A DNA stretch of 64,000 nt, from assembly GCA_905221605.1 (NCBI GenBank), contig CAJNDS010002757.1, forward strand, positions 823,501 to 887,500, in the 5' to 3' direction. Origin of the DNA: Symbiodinium natans. Taxonomy: Eukaryota > Sar > Dinophyceae > Suessiales > Symbiodiniaceae. Below the pieces are notes generated by a model. The model saw only the letters and a list, made by a program, of their open reading frames with translations. It was not told the DNA's origin and made no database searches. Shown here piece after piece: positions 44,282 through 55,955 of this stretch. Within the stretch, counting starts at the first letter, position 1, and each line of letters starts with the position of its first letter. Both the position numbers and the translations under genes were made by a program.

Positions 44282-46285
44282 GTGCCAATAAGGAGCGAAC
44301 GGATTTGCGTTCGGAAGCCCCATCGCTGCTGTTGCTCACTTCTACTCGTCATGAGCCCTCACTCCCTGTAACCAGTAACCAGTCGCATCACACAGTGGCT
44401 TCACGGAACGGAACATTCAGCAATCAGGGTCTATAGAGCGTGCAACGCCGGCGCACGAAGAGAGCAAAGGAAGTCCTGATCGCCTACGGCAAAAGTCGAT
44501 AGCACATAGTATCCAAAGCAACCTGCGCGCAACTTCAACGACCTTCACCAACACGCATCCCGTTCAGCGGGTTTACTTCATTTCAACGGCTAATTTCGCT
44601 TAGTTCACAGCTGAACCCTAAACCAATAAACCTTGAACAAACTAAATCCTGAACTCTAAACACATTCCTGAGCCCTAAAGCGTTCAAGCCCCAAACACCA
44701 AACACTCAAAGTACCCATGCACCCCCCGGGAAACGCGAACTCGACCCCTAAGACCCAAACCCCAAAACCCACAAATCAACTGTGAGTTGATGGGGCCATC
44801 CTAATCGATGCAAGGAACAGTACTAGAATAGAGGCCCCAAAATGGAGTTTGGGGTTTATGGGTTTAAGGGTTTATAGATTCTAGATCGATGCCGCCCTCA
44901 GCTTCTGTCCCTAGGCACAGAGTAAAGTCAGCCGCGCCGAAATGGCCAGCCGAGTGCAGCAGGACGCAACTTCTCACCCTCAGAAACCATGTACACAAAA
45001 GCTATAGGGCTTTAGGGCTTAGGGGATCTGCGCACTTTAACAACCTACTTCCTATACTTCCTGCAGACTTTTGGCAGCCGCAAGCTGCTTGCTTCAGTGC
45101 CTGCAGTGCTTCCCCGGACCCCCGGCACGCAAGACCTCCAAAGTCTTGAAGCCTCAGACGCAAAGGGTCCATGTACCCGGTTACCCATATGGTATATACA
45201 AATAAATAAATAAATAAATAAATAAATAAATATATATATATATATAATATGTAGATATATATATATATATATCTACTTGGGCCTTAAAGAGGTTCGCATA
45301 TAGTAGTAGATACTATATGGGTACATGGACCCTTTAGGGAGAACCACGGACTCCCCTAAGCGCCAGAGCCTTCCATGCGTTGGGAAGCGGCAGGAGAACG
45401 AGGCCGACGTCGGATGCGAGACGCTGAGGACTCTCAAGGCTCGCCACCGCTTTGGGGTTCAGGTTCGTGCTCTCTCTCTCTCTCTCTCTCTCTCCGTGAT
45501 TGTCTGTTCTTGCATGCGAGACTTCCACCGATTTGTTTTTAACCGGGCGGGGGGTGGGGCCGGGTGGGGGTTTGTTTAGGAAGCGGTGCATCGTCGTTGG
45601 TTTTGTGATCTCCAGAGCCCAACACCATGATGAGCGTTTAACCCTCCGTGCATAGCAGAGAAGAGTGAACGATGTGTTCTGGCTGACTACCGACATCAAG
45701 TGTAAGTGCGTGTGTAAGTGTGCCAATGTGTGTGTGTGTGTGTGTGTGTGTGGGTGTGTGTGTGTGTAAGTGCGTAAGGGTGTAATCGTGTGAGTGTGTA
45801 AGCGTGTAAGTGTGCAAAGCGTGTAAGTCTGCAAGTGCAAGTGTACGTGTAAGTGTACGTGTAAGTGTAAGTGCAAATGGAAGTGTAAGTGTAAGAGTGT
45901 TCACTGTACAATAATTTGGATCAGGCTTTCAACCGGGCGCTCAACCCCCAATTGTTCAGGCATTAGGGGTTTTGGAGTGTTGTAGGGTTTCAATGTCGAA
46001 CTGGGGGTTGGGGGCTTGGGTGTTGTGGGTTTGGGACGAGGGCTTACCGTCTAACCTTTACAGTGCAGTTTGGGTGGCAGGTTGGGTCTGGGCCTGCCAT
46101 CCATGGCCCCAGGCTGCTTCACACCCGAGCACTTTCCCGCATCGGACTTACCCTCAAAAACCTACAGGCCTTGAAACCCTAAGCAAACCTTTAAACCCTC
46201 AATTCAGCCCTACATTGCCCTAAGACCCCTTCAGTCCTAAACCCGAAGCCCTAACCTCGTGGTGACTAAGCCCATGTGTCCGCAG
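44282..46285. other. Intergenic interval with microsatellites
   Basis: About 300 bp of unique 3' flank, C-rich words at 44610-44775, an (AAAT)n/TA stretch at 45199-45275 that folds with ATATCTAC, a CT run at 45472-45494, and GT-rich (GTGTAAGT-like) repeats at 45700-45900. A coding-like island at 45345-45465 was not resolved. Confidence 0.55.
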
Positions 46286-46315
46286 GCCATGCTGACGAAG
46301 AAGTACAAAAACCTG
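46286..46315 (+). CDS. EF-hand/KYGN repeat gene 3, micro-exon a
   Basis: 30 nt, phase 0: AMLTKKYKNL, a variant of the KYGN motif. Acceptor GTCCGCAG/G, donor GC (CTG/GCTGTG). Joins the next exon as KKYKNL-AIAWRVALDP. Confidence 0.65.
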
Positions 46316-46599
46316 GCTGTGAGCTCAGGGGGCTTCAGGGGTTTGAGGTTTACCAATTATCCATGGGGGTTTAGGGCTTCGGGGTGGGGTGGGTGGTGGG
46401 GGGGACGGAGGTGAGAACGGTGAGAACGCACAGCGTATATATGTTTTTTAGATTAGGGCTCAGAGGCATGCGTTCTCTAGGGTGCAATATGGAAAGTCGA
46501 CAAGTTTTTCCCTTCATCCGAAGTCCTTACTATTTTTTAGGGGGTTTCGGGTTGAGAGACTGTGAGCCAACCGCTCCAAAGCCGCCGCTCGCTTCTAAG

Positions 46600-46653
46600 G
46601 CCATCGCCTGGCGCGTGGCGCTGGATCCAATGGGGCAGGGCCATCTATCCAAG
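46600..46653 (+). CDS. EF-hand/KYGN repeat gene 3, exon b
   Basis: 54 nt, phase 0: AIAWRVALDPMGQGHLSK, parallel to exon b of gene 1 (AAAWRIALDPDGNGKISF). The loop has M instead of an acidic residue at position 3, so calcium binding may be weak. Acceptor TCTAAG/G, donor GA (AAG/GAGGCC). Confidence 0.75.
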
Positions 46654-47219
46654 GAGGCCATTAAGGGGCTTAGGAAGGTTTGTGTTGGTGGGTCTGAACC
46701 CCTATGCGCCTATACCTGCAACCCCCGAACCCTGGGAATCTCTACTCCGTAGGTCCTACCATGCTGGAGGGTTAACCTGCAACATCCCCAAAACCTCGGA
46801 TTAGCATAAACCCAGACCGTAAACCCAAATCCTAAACCTTCAACCTCAGGCCACACGCCGCAAAAAAGCGGAAGCTGTCCCGAAGCACTGGACAGGCACT
46901 AAAGCCTCAATCCTAAACTGACCCGAAGCTCGAACATCGTTTTGTGGCCTCCCTTAGCCCCAATTTTGGCCTTTTTCGCGTTGTAGGGCTTAGGATCTCA
47001 GGGTTTGGGGGGGTTCAAGGGGGGCAGGGAATCATCCTCCTTGGAGCCTCAGAAGCCCGAAGCTCCTCAGTCCCAACTCCATCTCTGGGCCTTAAACTCC
47101 CCTACGTGCAAGAAGCTTTTTGGTGCCATGAACCCCTAGGCTTGAGAGGCCCCTACAAACCTCAAACCCCTAAAAGCCCCTCCAACCCTGAACCCTCTGC
47201 AACCCTAAGCCAGAAATTC

Positions 47220-47320
47220 TTGGGATGTTCCCCCTTATAACGAACGGTCCTGAATAGGGATTATAGTACCCATATTAGATTCCCTATGCAGGACTGTTAG
47301 TATAAGGGGGAGCATCCCAA
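47220..47320. repeat. 101-bp palindromic element, copy 3
   Basis: Starts TTGGGATGTTCCCCCTTATA and ends TAAGGGGGAGCATCCCAA. Exactly the same length as copies 1 and 2. It lies in the intron 46654-48305. Confidence 0.85.
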
Positions 47321-48206
47321 CTAAACCCTGAAACCCCAAACCCTCCAAGATCTTTGCCCCAGTCCTGGGCGTCAGGATTGGTTCAACGCCGTGCGCAATC
47401 GACTGGGGCTCGGACACAGGGATGGGGTGTTGGGCTGCCCTCTCCCGAGGGGTTCAGGTTAGGGTTGAGAGTTGAGGGTTGACGGTTTCGGCTTAGGGCT
47501 TTAGGCCTTAGGCTTTAGGGTTTAGGGTGTCGGGTGAGAGCAGGTCCGCAGTCCTAGGGTGGTTGAAGATGGCGCTTCTGTTTAGGATAGAGCCTTGGCC
47601 ATCTACCAAGGCCTCGCCCCAGACAACGCACCCCAGAAGCCCTATCAAACCTCATAGGGCTGTCGCTTGCAGCCCCCCACAGCCCTAAACCCCACAAACC
47701 CCTTTAAATTTTCGGCTGGAGCCCCTAAAGCTCTAAACCCTAACCCCCCTGTTAGGTTTAGGTTTCATCCAAGTATGGGCTCTTGGTATGTACAGTGTTT
47801 TGAAGGGTTGTAGACCAAGGAACCCAAATAAAGGGCCCATACTTGGAACCATACATGTAGTTCTCAACCCTGAACTAAACCCTACCCCCCTAACCGCCAA
47901 ACCCTAATCCCTATGGGGGGTTTGGCAATGGCTCCATGGCACTCGACGCAGGTGGGGGCCTCCCTCAAGCCCTAAGCCGTGCAAATCTACCCAAGGTCTT
48001 TGCATAGGGTTTTAAGGCTTCCAGGGTTTAGGGTTTATGGGGTTTAGGGTTTAAGGAGAAAGGTTTCGGGGTTGAGGGTTGAGTGTTCTTGGTGCTTCAG
48101 GCCTTCGTGTACACTCCTGAAAGCCTTGCCTGCACCCCTCCCCTCCAACCTTACTGCTGAACATGGGTACCTTCATGGCGGACTTTCAAGGGTGCAGGCG
48201 AACCCC

Positions 48207-48262
48207 CTAAACCCTAAACCCTAAACCCTAAACCCTAAACCCTAAACCCTAAACCCTAAACC
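48207..48262. repeat. Interstitial telomere-like array, CCCTAAA on plus
   Basis: Eight perfect units shortly before the exon at 48306. Confidence 0.95.
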
Positions 48263-48305
48263 CGATGAAAACAAACAAAACAACCTAGACCCGGAAGGCA
48301 AGAAG

Positions 48306-48359
48306 GAGTGCAAGCAAGGTATCGGCTTCCACGGCGACCTCCGACAACTCTGGAAAGAG
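48306..48359 (+). CDS. EF-hand/KYGN repeat gene 3, exon c
   Basis: 54 nt, phase 0: ECKQGIGFHGDLRQLWKE, the family helix C...IGF.GDLR.LW. It continues exon b as HLSK-ECKQGIGF. Acceptor AAGAAG/G, donor GAG/GTAGCC. G-rich DNA follows at 48400-48485. Later exons of this gene were not located. Confidence 0.75.
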
Positions 48360-51300
48360 GTAGCCAAGCCGAACGCGGGCTAGAAGCCGAGAATGTTCTG
48401 GTTTAGGATTTTAGGGTTTAGGGTTTGGGGTTTAGGGAAACTAGGGTTTAGGGTTTTTAGGGTTTGGGGTTTGGGGTTTAGGGAAAGAAGTAGTAAAGGA
48501 AAGGTTGCCTCGATGATTGGCCGGACTGAGGTTGGGCGCCCTAGAAAGCCCTTAAGAGAGACTCGGAGATCATGTAGGGTACCGAAGTGTGGCGACTCAG
48601 TTCCTTCTTAAGACCGGTGAGGCTTTTAGGCTTTCCAAGGGTTTCGGGAGAATTTGGATGGAGGTAAGGTAAGGCCCTCCCCCCCCCCGTTCGGTGAGAA
48701 CCCGGCTGTGGGGGTTCAGGGCTTGGGGGCCGGCTTTGGGGGATGTCGACTGCTTAAGGATTAGGGTTTAGGGTTTAGGGTTTAGGGTTTAGGGTTTAGG
48801 GTTTAGGATCAGGGTTTAGGGTTGCCTTATAGGGGCACCTGGTAGCTGCCTGCTGCCTGATGTGGCTCGACGTTGCAGGGTCCAGACCCCAACAAGAAAG
48901 CTCCTCAATGAGATGGTAGTCGAGCATGCCAGGGCCAGGTTTCTCCCCTTTCAGGGATTAGGGGTGAGGGAGGGTTCAGGATAAGTGGGGCTCCTTTCCC
49001 GCCCGCGGCGATACGCGAGCCGAGATGGCTGCAACCACGGCAGAGGCCCCCTGGGCGGAGCTACCCTAAACCCTCAACCCTAAACCCCTACACCATCCGA
49101 ACAGCCCGTTGCCTCTAGAGGCTCTAGGGCCCTAAGCCCTAAACTTTAAACCCGAAACGCTAAACCAAGCACCTAAACCGGTCTCTTTTTCGCTCTCAGA
49201 GGCCATACTCTACAAGGTTTTCATTTTTGGTTTGGGGGTTTGGGCTTTAAGGTTTGGGCATGTTTAGGGTTTAGGGTTTAAGGTGGGAGGCGAATTTGAG
49301 CCAAACGCCATGCCTCCATGTGATACATGCTGTGGAGCAAGCTTTGCGGGCTCGTCGGCTGGTCGTCCGATGCTAGAGTGCAGGGTTTTGGTTTCCTCGC
49401 AGAGCCAGGAACCAGGGGCAACCTCCCAAACATCCGATTTGGGTTATGGCGCCAACCCTATCCCGACTGACGAGCCTGTCTGTACGGAATACACAATGCG
49501 CGAAACAACGCGCCCGGAGGTTTGCACGGCGCATAAATGCAAGACTGAAAGCCTAAGCTGAGGCTCTAGACTCTAAACCCTATAGCTCTAAACCCTGAAA
49601 CCTAAACTCCGAGCCCTAAGCCCTACCCTAAACGCCCTAAGCCCTGGGCTCTAACCCCTAAAAACCCTTGAAATACCTAGAAGCCCTAGAAATTCGTCTG
49701 CAGGGCCTCCGAGCCCAGATCCAAGCGGCGAAGAGGGCGACTTGGTGGTTTCTAGGGCTTGAGTCGTTTAGGGTTCAGGGGTTTAGGGCTTTAGGGTTTT
49801 GGGGTTTAGGGTTTAGGGGTTTAGGGTTTTGGGGTTTAGGGTTTAGGGTTTAGGGTTTTGGGGTTTAGGGTTTAGGGTTTTTGGTGTTTAGGATTTGGGG
49901 TTTTTGGGGGTCTAGGTTTTTGGGGTTTTTGCGAGTGTAGGGTTTAGGGACCGGGGGCTTGGGGGTTTAGCGCTTTAGGGACTTAGGGGCTTAGGGGTTT
50001 GGTGAAAGTTTCGGGTTTTGGGTTTGGCGTTCGGGTTTTGGGATTTAGCCGTTTACGGGTTAAGGGTTGAGGGCTGCAATCCAACGATTTAGGGTTTAGG
50101 GTTTTGCTTTTTTCGGTGAAAGGGTTCGAGGTTGGTTGGAGGGGGGTTGGACTTAGGATTGGTCTTTGAATCTCGGAAAACCCCGACAGGACCCGCTACA
50201 GGATTCCCTTTGGCCACTGCGACCCCCTCAAGCACCCCACTCAGTAAAGGCCTAAGGGGTCTTTAAAGTGGGTCTAGAGTACTGCATGGGGCATGGGGCA
50301 TTCGCTTTAGGGCTTTGCTGTTTTAAGGGCTGTTGGGGCCCTACAGGGTTTCCAAGCGCACCAAACCCGAAACTAAACCCTCCGATGATGATGATGAAGT
50401 TGAGGGCAACAACCTGTGCTTACCTAGATGCGGTTAGATGCCCGCCATCAAGAAGAAATTTCGCTGGAACCCCTAACCCTAAATGCTAAACCCTATGAAC
50501 CCTAAACCCTATACACTCTGAATCTATGAACCTTAAACCCTATGAACCCTCTGAAGTCTAAAACCTCAACCCTATGAAGCCTAGCCCTCCACGAGGAGCT
50601 TGAAGAGAAGACCGCTTACACAGTCCAGCTGGACGCCGAGCTTCAGCAGGCCCAATGGTTCCTCCCCGTTTGAGAAGTCAGACCCCCCAAAAAAAACCCA
50701 CGCCCTTTGAACGTCAAATTATGTAGAACCTGAGCCCTGAACCGTAACCCAGCCCTAAACCCTTTTGGGTCTGCGGCTTCGGGCTTATAGGGCTTATAGG
50801 GCTTGTAGGGCTTAGGGCCCCAGACTCTCAGCCCTCAGCTGTGTTTGTTGTTGATGAAGAAGGCGGCGCCCTTTCAGTGGGCCGCAGATGGTCGGCCCTC
50901 TCATGCCTCCATCACGGCTCTTTGGGTTTGTAGGGTCCACACCTCATGGGGCTGAGAAAGAGTCGTTGTCCTTTAGGCTACCTTCAAGGCCCAAAACCTG
51001 AACTATGCACGGGCCATCTAGGGGGACCCGGGGGGGGGGGGGGGGGGTTAAGCTACAACCTGGAGCCCCACAACCCCAAAAGGCCTTCAAATAAACCCGA
51101 AACACCCAAAACCCGTGAAGCCCTTGCAAGGGCCTATACAGCCCTATGCTGCCCCAATTGACATTCCCAATAACTGCACTCATCCCGAAGCCCAAAGCCG
51201 AACCCTATGCCTCCAACAAACACCCAAAGCCCATAAGCCCTACACTCCTCAAGCCCTCAACCCTGAGCCCCTAAACCCTAAACCCTACACCCTAAACCCT

Positions 51301-52008
51301 AAACCCTACACCCTAAACCCTAAACCCTAAACCCTATAGGCGTCCGAAGCGCGCAAGCCTGCCAGGCCAACGAGCGACAAGCCTTGCGCCGTGCCTTGCC
51401 TCTCCAACAACAAGGGCTCAGACAAGCTTTTTGCATTTAGGATCGGTGAACTGGCCACCTGAAAAGCAAGTGTTTTTGTTTACTGTGCATTTGCAGGGTT
51501 GGAGGAAGGGAGTAGTGATTAGAGTATCGGCTTTAGGGATATGGGGAGTAGCCGGCAGGGGCTCAGGCCATCTGGTCATTGGCTGTCATTTCGCGATGGG
51601 CAGTATATTGGTCAGGGGTTTAGGCGGGGCTGAAGCCCTCTACATCCCAGACTCTCAGCCTAAAGCAGCCAAGGCGATCTGGATCGAATAAAAAAGAAGA
51701 TCGCCCTGCGTGCACCTTGGCAGAAGCCGACCGAAAACCCTTCAGATCTCTGAATCCTCCGGTTCCTTTCGCGCTGCGCTGCCCTAAACTTCCACACCGC
51801 AAGCCCGACAGCCTAAACCCTGTATGCCCCGACGCCCCAATCCCCAAACCCTAAACCTCGATCCCTAAGCCCGAACACCTTCATTCAAGCCACGCCAGGG
51901 CTGCTCCAACCCGTAAACCCTAGACCCCAAACCCTCAACCCTAAACCCCTAAACCCTAGACCCCAAACCCTCAACCCTCGACCCTCAAGCCTATGCCACA
52001 GCTGAGGA
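48360..52008. other. Repeat-rich interval with possible small exons
   Basis: G-rich (48400-48485, 48760-48830, 49760-50120) and C-rich (49560-49665, 50470-50580, 51240-51340) telomere-like DNA. Coding-like islands without proven phase: 48887-48945, 49310-49561 (a cysteine-containing frame starting MPPCDTCCGASF), and 50593-50650 (ELEEKTAYTVQLDAELQQ). A poly-G run lies at 51030-51047. Confidence 0.45.
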
Positions 52009-52072
52009 AGACATCAACCTCGACAAGAAGGTCGAGCGTGACATGATCGACCGAGACATGTGCGGTCATTGG
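52009..52072 (+). CDS. Candidate exon, family unknown
   Basis: After GCCACAG it reads, from the third base, EEDINLDKKVERDMIDRDM and ends before GTCATT. Very acidic/basic, helix-like. C-rich DNA precedes it. Not recognised. Confidence 0.4.
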
Positions 52073-52096
52073 CTTGGATCAGTCAAGGGTTTACGG

Positions 52097-52166
52097 TTGG
52101 GATGTTCCCCCTTATACTAACAGTCCTTAATAATTGGAATGATAGTACCCCCTATTATCATCCCAA
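52097..52166. repeat. 101-bp palindromic element, copy 4 (internally deleted, 70 bp)
   Basis: Left end TTGGGATGTTCCCCCTTATA is intact; the right end is shortened to ATCATCCCAA, losing the pairing TAAGGGGGAA part. Confidence 0.75.
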
Positions 52167-54033
52167 GTTTAAGGGCACAAGGGCTTTGTTGCTGTTTTGT
52201 AGGTGTTGCAGGTCTAAGCCAAAACCCTAAAGGGCTCAGGGCAGTTGTTTAGGTCCTTCTTGCACCTGCTCACTAGTGCGAAGCGCCTCATGCCTTAGTT
52301 TCATGATGCATCTCTGGGGAGAGGGTGGCAAGAGAACTCCTGAACTCCGGAGCCGAAGCACGAAGGGTCTGGGGTCTGGGGTGAGAGGTCCATCGGCTCC
52401 CTCAAAAACCCTACACTGGGGACCCTACACCAGAAGAAAGTCCCAAGCCCTCATCACAAAACCCTAAAGCACGAAACCTTCATACCCTAAACTAGAGCAA
52501 GCCCCTAAAACCTAAACCCCCAAAGCTCTAAACCCAAAACATCTTGCATTCAAAGCCTTGAATGCTGCAGCTTTATGGGCTCACCGGTTCCTAAAGCCCC
52601 GCATTCAACCAAAGGGTTCTAGAGTTTACAGCGTTTAGGCCCCAATCCCTTCGTGGCCCAAGGCGCTCGAGTGCCAGATTTCCCAAAGTTGTTGGGCTTG
52701 TAGGGCTCATGGTGTTTATGTCAACGTAGCCAACGGCTGCAATCCGAGCTGCATCCCACCCTCCCAACATCCTGAACCCGGCTTCGTTTTCCCGGACCCT
52801 CGTTTGTAGCTCACATTCACGGGCGTGGTATAGCCAGGAAGGCCTGCGGAGGGACAAGCTGAGGGGAACCAGCTTGGATGCCTTGATAGACCTAAAACCC
52901 CCTGATCTTATAAATCCTCTGCCATACAACCCTAAACCCTGAACCCTAAACCCTAAACCCTGAACCCTAAACACTCAGATGCCCTAAACATCAGATGCCC
53001 TAAACCCTGAACCCCAAACCCTAAACCCAATGGCCCAAGGGTTTTCAATCGGCCCAGGGGATCACCTTCCACAGGGCGGCTATCACCTGGCGGGCAGCAG
53101 CAAGCAGCCTCCTGGGGACGACCCTGAGACTCACAGTTCACGATTGTTATCGAGGGGAAGTTTCCGGGTTTTTAGGGTTTTGGGGTGGGAAATTCCCTAG
53201 GTTTTGGGGTCTATAGGGTTTTGGGGTTTTTTTTAGGCCTTATTCCCTAGGTTCATGGTTTCTGCTGGAATTGCCCAGGCTTATGCTTACATTCATACAC
53301 GTCATTTCAGAATGTTTAGGGTTCGTGGACTCGCCAGCTGCCATATACCAACACCATGAGCCAAGCAACAACCAAAGAATGACAGCGTGGCCAAAAGAAC
53401 CACGAGACACATGAAGACAGAAAGCACAAGTATGGAAAGAAACGTGTACAGAGCAAGACGTACGGCAGCCAGAAAGACAGGAGCATTTTGAAAACAGCAT
53501 GTTAAGTGCGAAGGAATGGAATGAACATGAGAACCAGATTACGACATACATGTACACAAACATCGTGAGGTAATGACAGAAAGGGATATGAAGTTGCACA
53601 GCACATGCAGGCGCTGGTCTGTTGCTGTGTACTCCTCACTTTTGTTCTTACATTAGATCACTCTTTGTACTCTCTTTTCTTCCTTCGTGTACCTGTCGCT
53701 ATGTCGTTCTCATTTTGGATCTCATTGCCCAAAGCCAAGCCAGTCAAGCGCGCTTTCGCCAACAGGCAGTGCCTGGATCACTAGTTATTCTATTCAAGGG
53801 ATTTCGCGGTTTAGGAATTAAGGGTGCTAAAGGTCGAGCACGTGTGCATGAATATGCGGTGCCTGGGTCAAGACGGTTGCAAGAGGTGGATGGTGTGTCA
53901 GACCTAATGTCAACATGCAATGGCTAGATGATGGCATTCGCGCTAGTGTTTGGTTTAGCAATGCGGGAAGACTTGCGCATGCACAGCAATGTATGCCTAC
54001 TGAGGCTGAAGCACGATGTCGATCACGGAGCTC

Positions 54034-54103
54034 GAACCCTAAACCCTAAAGCCTAAACCCTAAACCCTAAACCCTAAACCCTAAACCCTAAACCCTAAAC
54101 CCT
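54034..54103. repeat. Interstitial telomere-like array, CCCTAAA on plus
   Basis: About ten units, with one GCCTAAA and one CCCTAAAA variant. Confidence 0.95.
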
Positions 54104-54440
54104 AAAACCTAAACAACCCAAAAAGCCCTAAGCCCTGGACCCGGCGGGCCGAGGCAAAGAGCACGATTTCTCATCTGCCTCCGGTTGTTATAGGCTGTAA
54201 ATGAGTCTTGTGGACGGGCTGAGATGGAGAGATCGATCTCCTTCATCACCTCGTGCCCTCACAGGGATTCGGCACTTTCAGCTGTGACTAGTCATGCTTC
54301 ATCCGGAAGAAGATAATGGTGACACTGTCTAACTCGCAACAAAAAAGTACCTGGACCTCTGTTGCGGAGGGCCCTGGAGCCCCAGACCCTTCCGACAAGG
54401 AAGCTGGCTCAAGGACAAGAAAGCCTGCAAAGCCTACCTC

Positions 54441-54522
54441 TAACCCCAATTACCCACAGTTTTCTGGGCTATACCTGTTAATTAAGGGGTAGCTACTACT
54501 AACCTGTCGGTAATTGGGGTTA
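54441..54522. repeat. Short palindromic element
   Basis: Ends TAACCCCAATTACC (54441-54454) and GGTAATTGGGGTTA (54509-54522) are perfect 14-bp inverted repeats, 82 bp end to end. MITE-like; no coding. Confidence 0.8.
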
Positions 54523-55545
54523 CAGGTAAGCCCAAAGCATGAAACCTCCCATGATGCCGCGGGCATGTCTGAGGACTCAGCGTCGAAGCTGGCGAAGAAT
54601 GATGGGTCGCTCATGCCGCGTTGAGCTGTGCACATTCTATAACCGTGTTTTCGGTCGCTTTGGGACGAAGAGGGCGAGAAAGAGAGAGAGAGAGAGACAT
54701 CGACATTTGTGTGGTTGTGTTCCAGCTTTGGCTACCGCTCGCTAGTTCACAGACTTGTTTGAGTTGCCCTTAGCAGAAGGCAAGTCATGAACTGCAGCGA
54801 GATCGTTGCCAAAGGAGAGTACGTGCCTTGGCAGCCCTGTGTGTTTTCTGGGAAGGTTGTTTCAGCAGCTGCATCCAAAAACATCAGACCCGGCTCTCTT
54901 ATCGTTGCTAACCCTAAGCTCTCCTTGCGCCAAGGGTCCTCACAAGCTTCCTAGTGCCTGAGCCTGATGAGCAAAACCCAGGCTCATGGCCAGGTCCCCA
55001 GTTTTGGGCCTGCATGACTTGTTGGAGCCAGCGTAGCTAGTGCACCCATTCATGGACCATACTTCGTGCCTGAGCCGATCTCGCGCTGAATCTCGGCCCT
55101 CTTGTATAATCCCTGACTGGTTGCAGAAACATAAAGTTACTCAAGAACCCAAGTGATCTCCAGCACGATCTCCCTGGTAGCCCCTGTCTAGTTGCGTAAA
55201 AACAAACCCAAAACCCCTATAGTTACCCCGCAATACCCAGGAATACCCGGGCGAATTAGACAGCCCCCGATGTGACGCGGGAAACCAACCCTTTTCCCTT
55301 TTAGGGGTTCAAGGTTCCCTCATGAAGCAACCAGCCCCAAAAAGGGTGCCCTCATTTTAATATGGTTACTGGGATACCGGGGTACCACGCCAGGAATACC
55401 CAGTCGAATCAAAAATCTTGAAAGGTGTGGAAGATCGAGGGCCTGTCCTGGCTCGAGAACACCTTGAAGCAGAATGGCCTCTGCCTCCAGGGCTGCAGGA
55501 AGACCGGGGGGGCCAGGGGGGATGGGGGGTAGAGCTAGATTGGTT

Positions 55546-55774
55546 GATGCCCCGGTTCGCGGACTGCCGTCCAACCATATCACCGTATACCCATTACACC
55601 ATCTTACCACCATAACCTCAACCCATCACACCATTATCCTAAAACCATTCTTACCAATTATCCTATACCTACACATCCAAAAGACCATACCAAGAGAGCC
55701 TAACAAAACCAAAACACCAAAGCCCCTAACCCTTCCACCTACCCCGATAACCTATCCAAGCGAACCAGGGGATC
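55546..55774. repeat. Left inverted module flanking the decayed insertion
   Basis: 229 bp. It shares with 60111-60214 (reverse orientation) the words GTCCAACCATATCACC/GCCCAACCATATCACC, ACCATCTTACCACCATA and ATAACCTATCCAAGC, with an extra 120 bp or so between the second and third. The module's own ends, GATGCCCCGGTTCGC and GCGAACCAGGGGATC, are imperfect inverted repeats. Confidence 0.75.
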
Positions 55775-55955
55775 AAGCTCATCCGATTTTTCGTGTCCAA
55801 GCTGTACAACATCCACATGGTGTGCCAGACACGTTTTTTTCTGCTTTCAAGTGAATGCACAAGGGTTTTTGTCAGATGTGGAGCGAAAGCCAGTAGCAAA
55901 ACACTTCTAATCCGAAACATATGACGTCTCAAGCCTTTAACCATAAATTGAAGCA

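Larger units (their letters stand above)
52167..55545. other. Interval without recognised genes
   Basis: C-rich words 52480-52550 and 52920-53030, a unique stretch 53230-54020 free of telomere-like repeats, the CCCTAAA array 54034-54103, a hairpin at 54441-54522 and unique sequence to 55545. Open frames in 53240-53930 on both strands have no family likeness. Confidence 0.5.

Noticed and set aside
53240-53930. Hydrophobic frames on both strands in unique sequence
   Set aside because: No family likeness, no splice context; the composition alone explains them.
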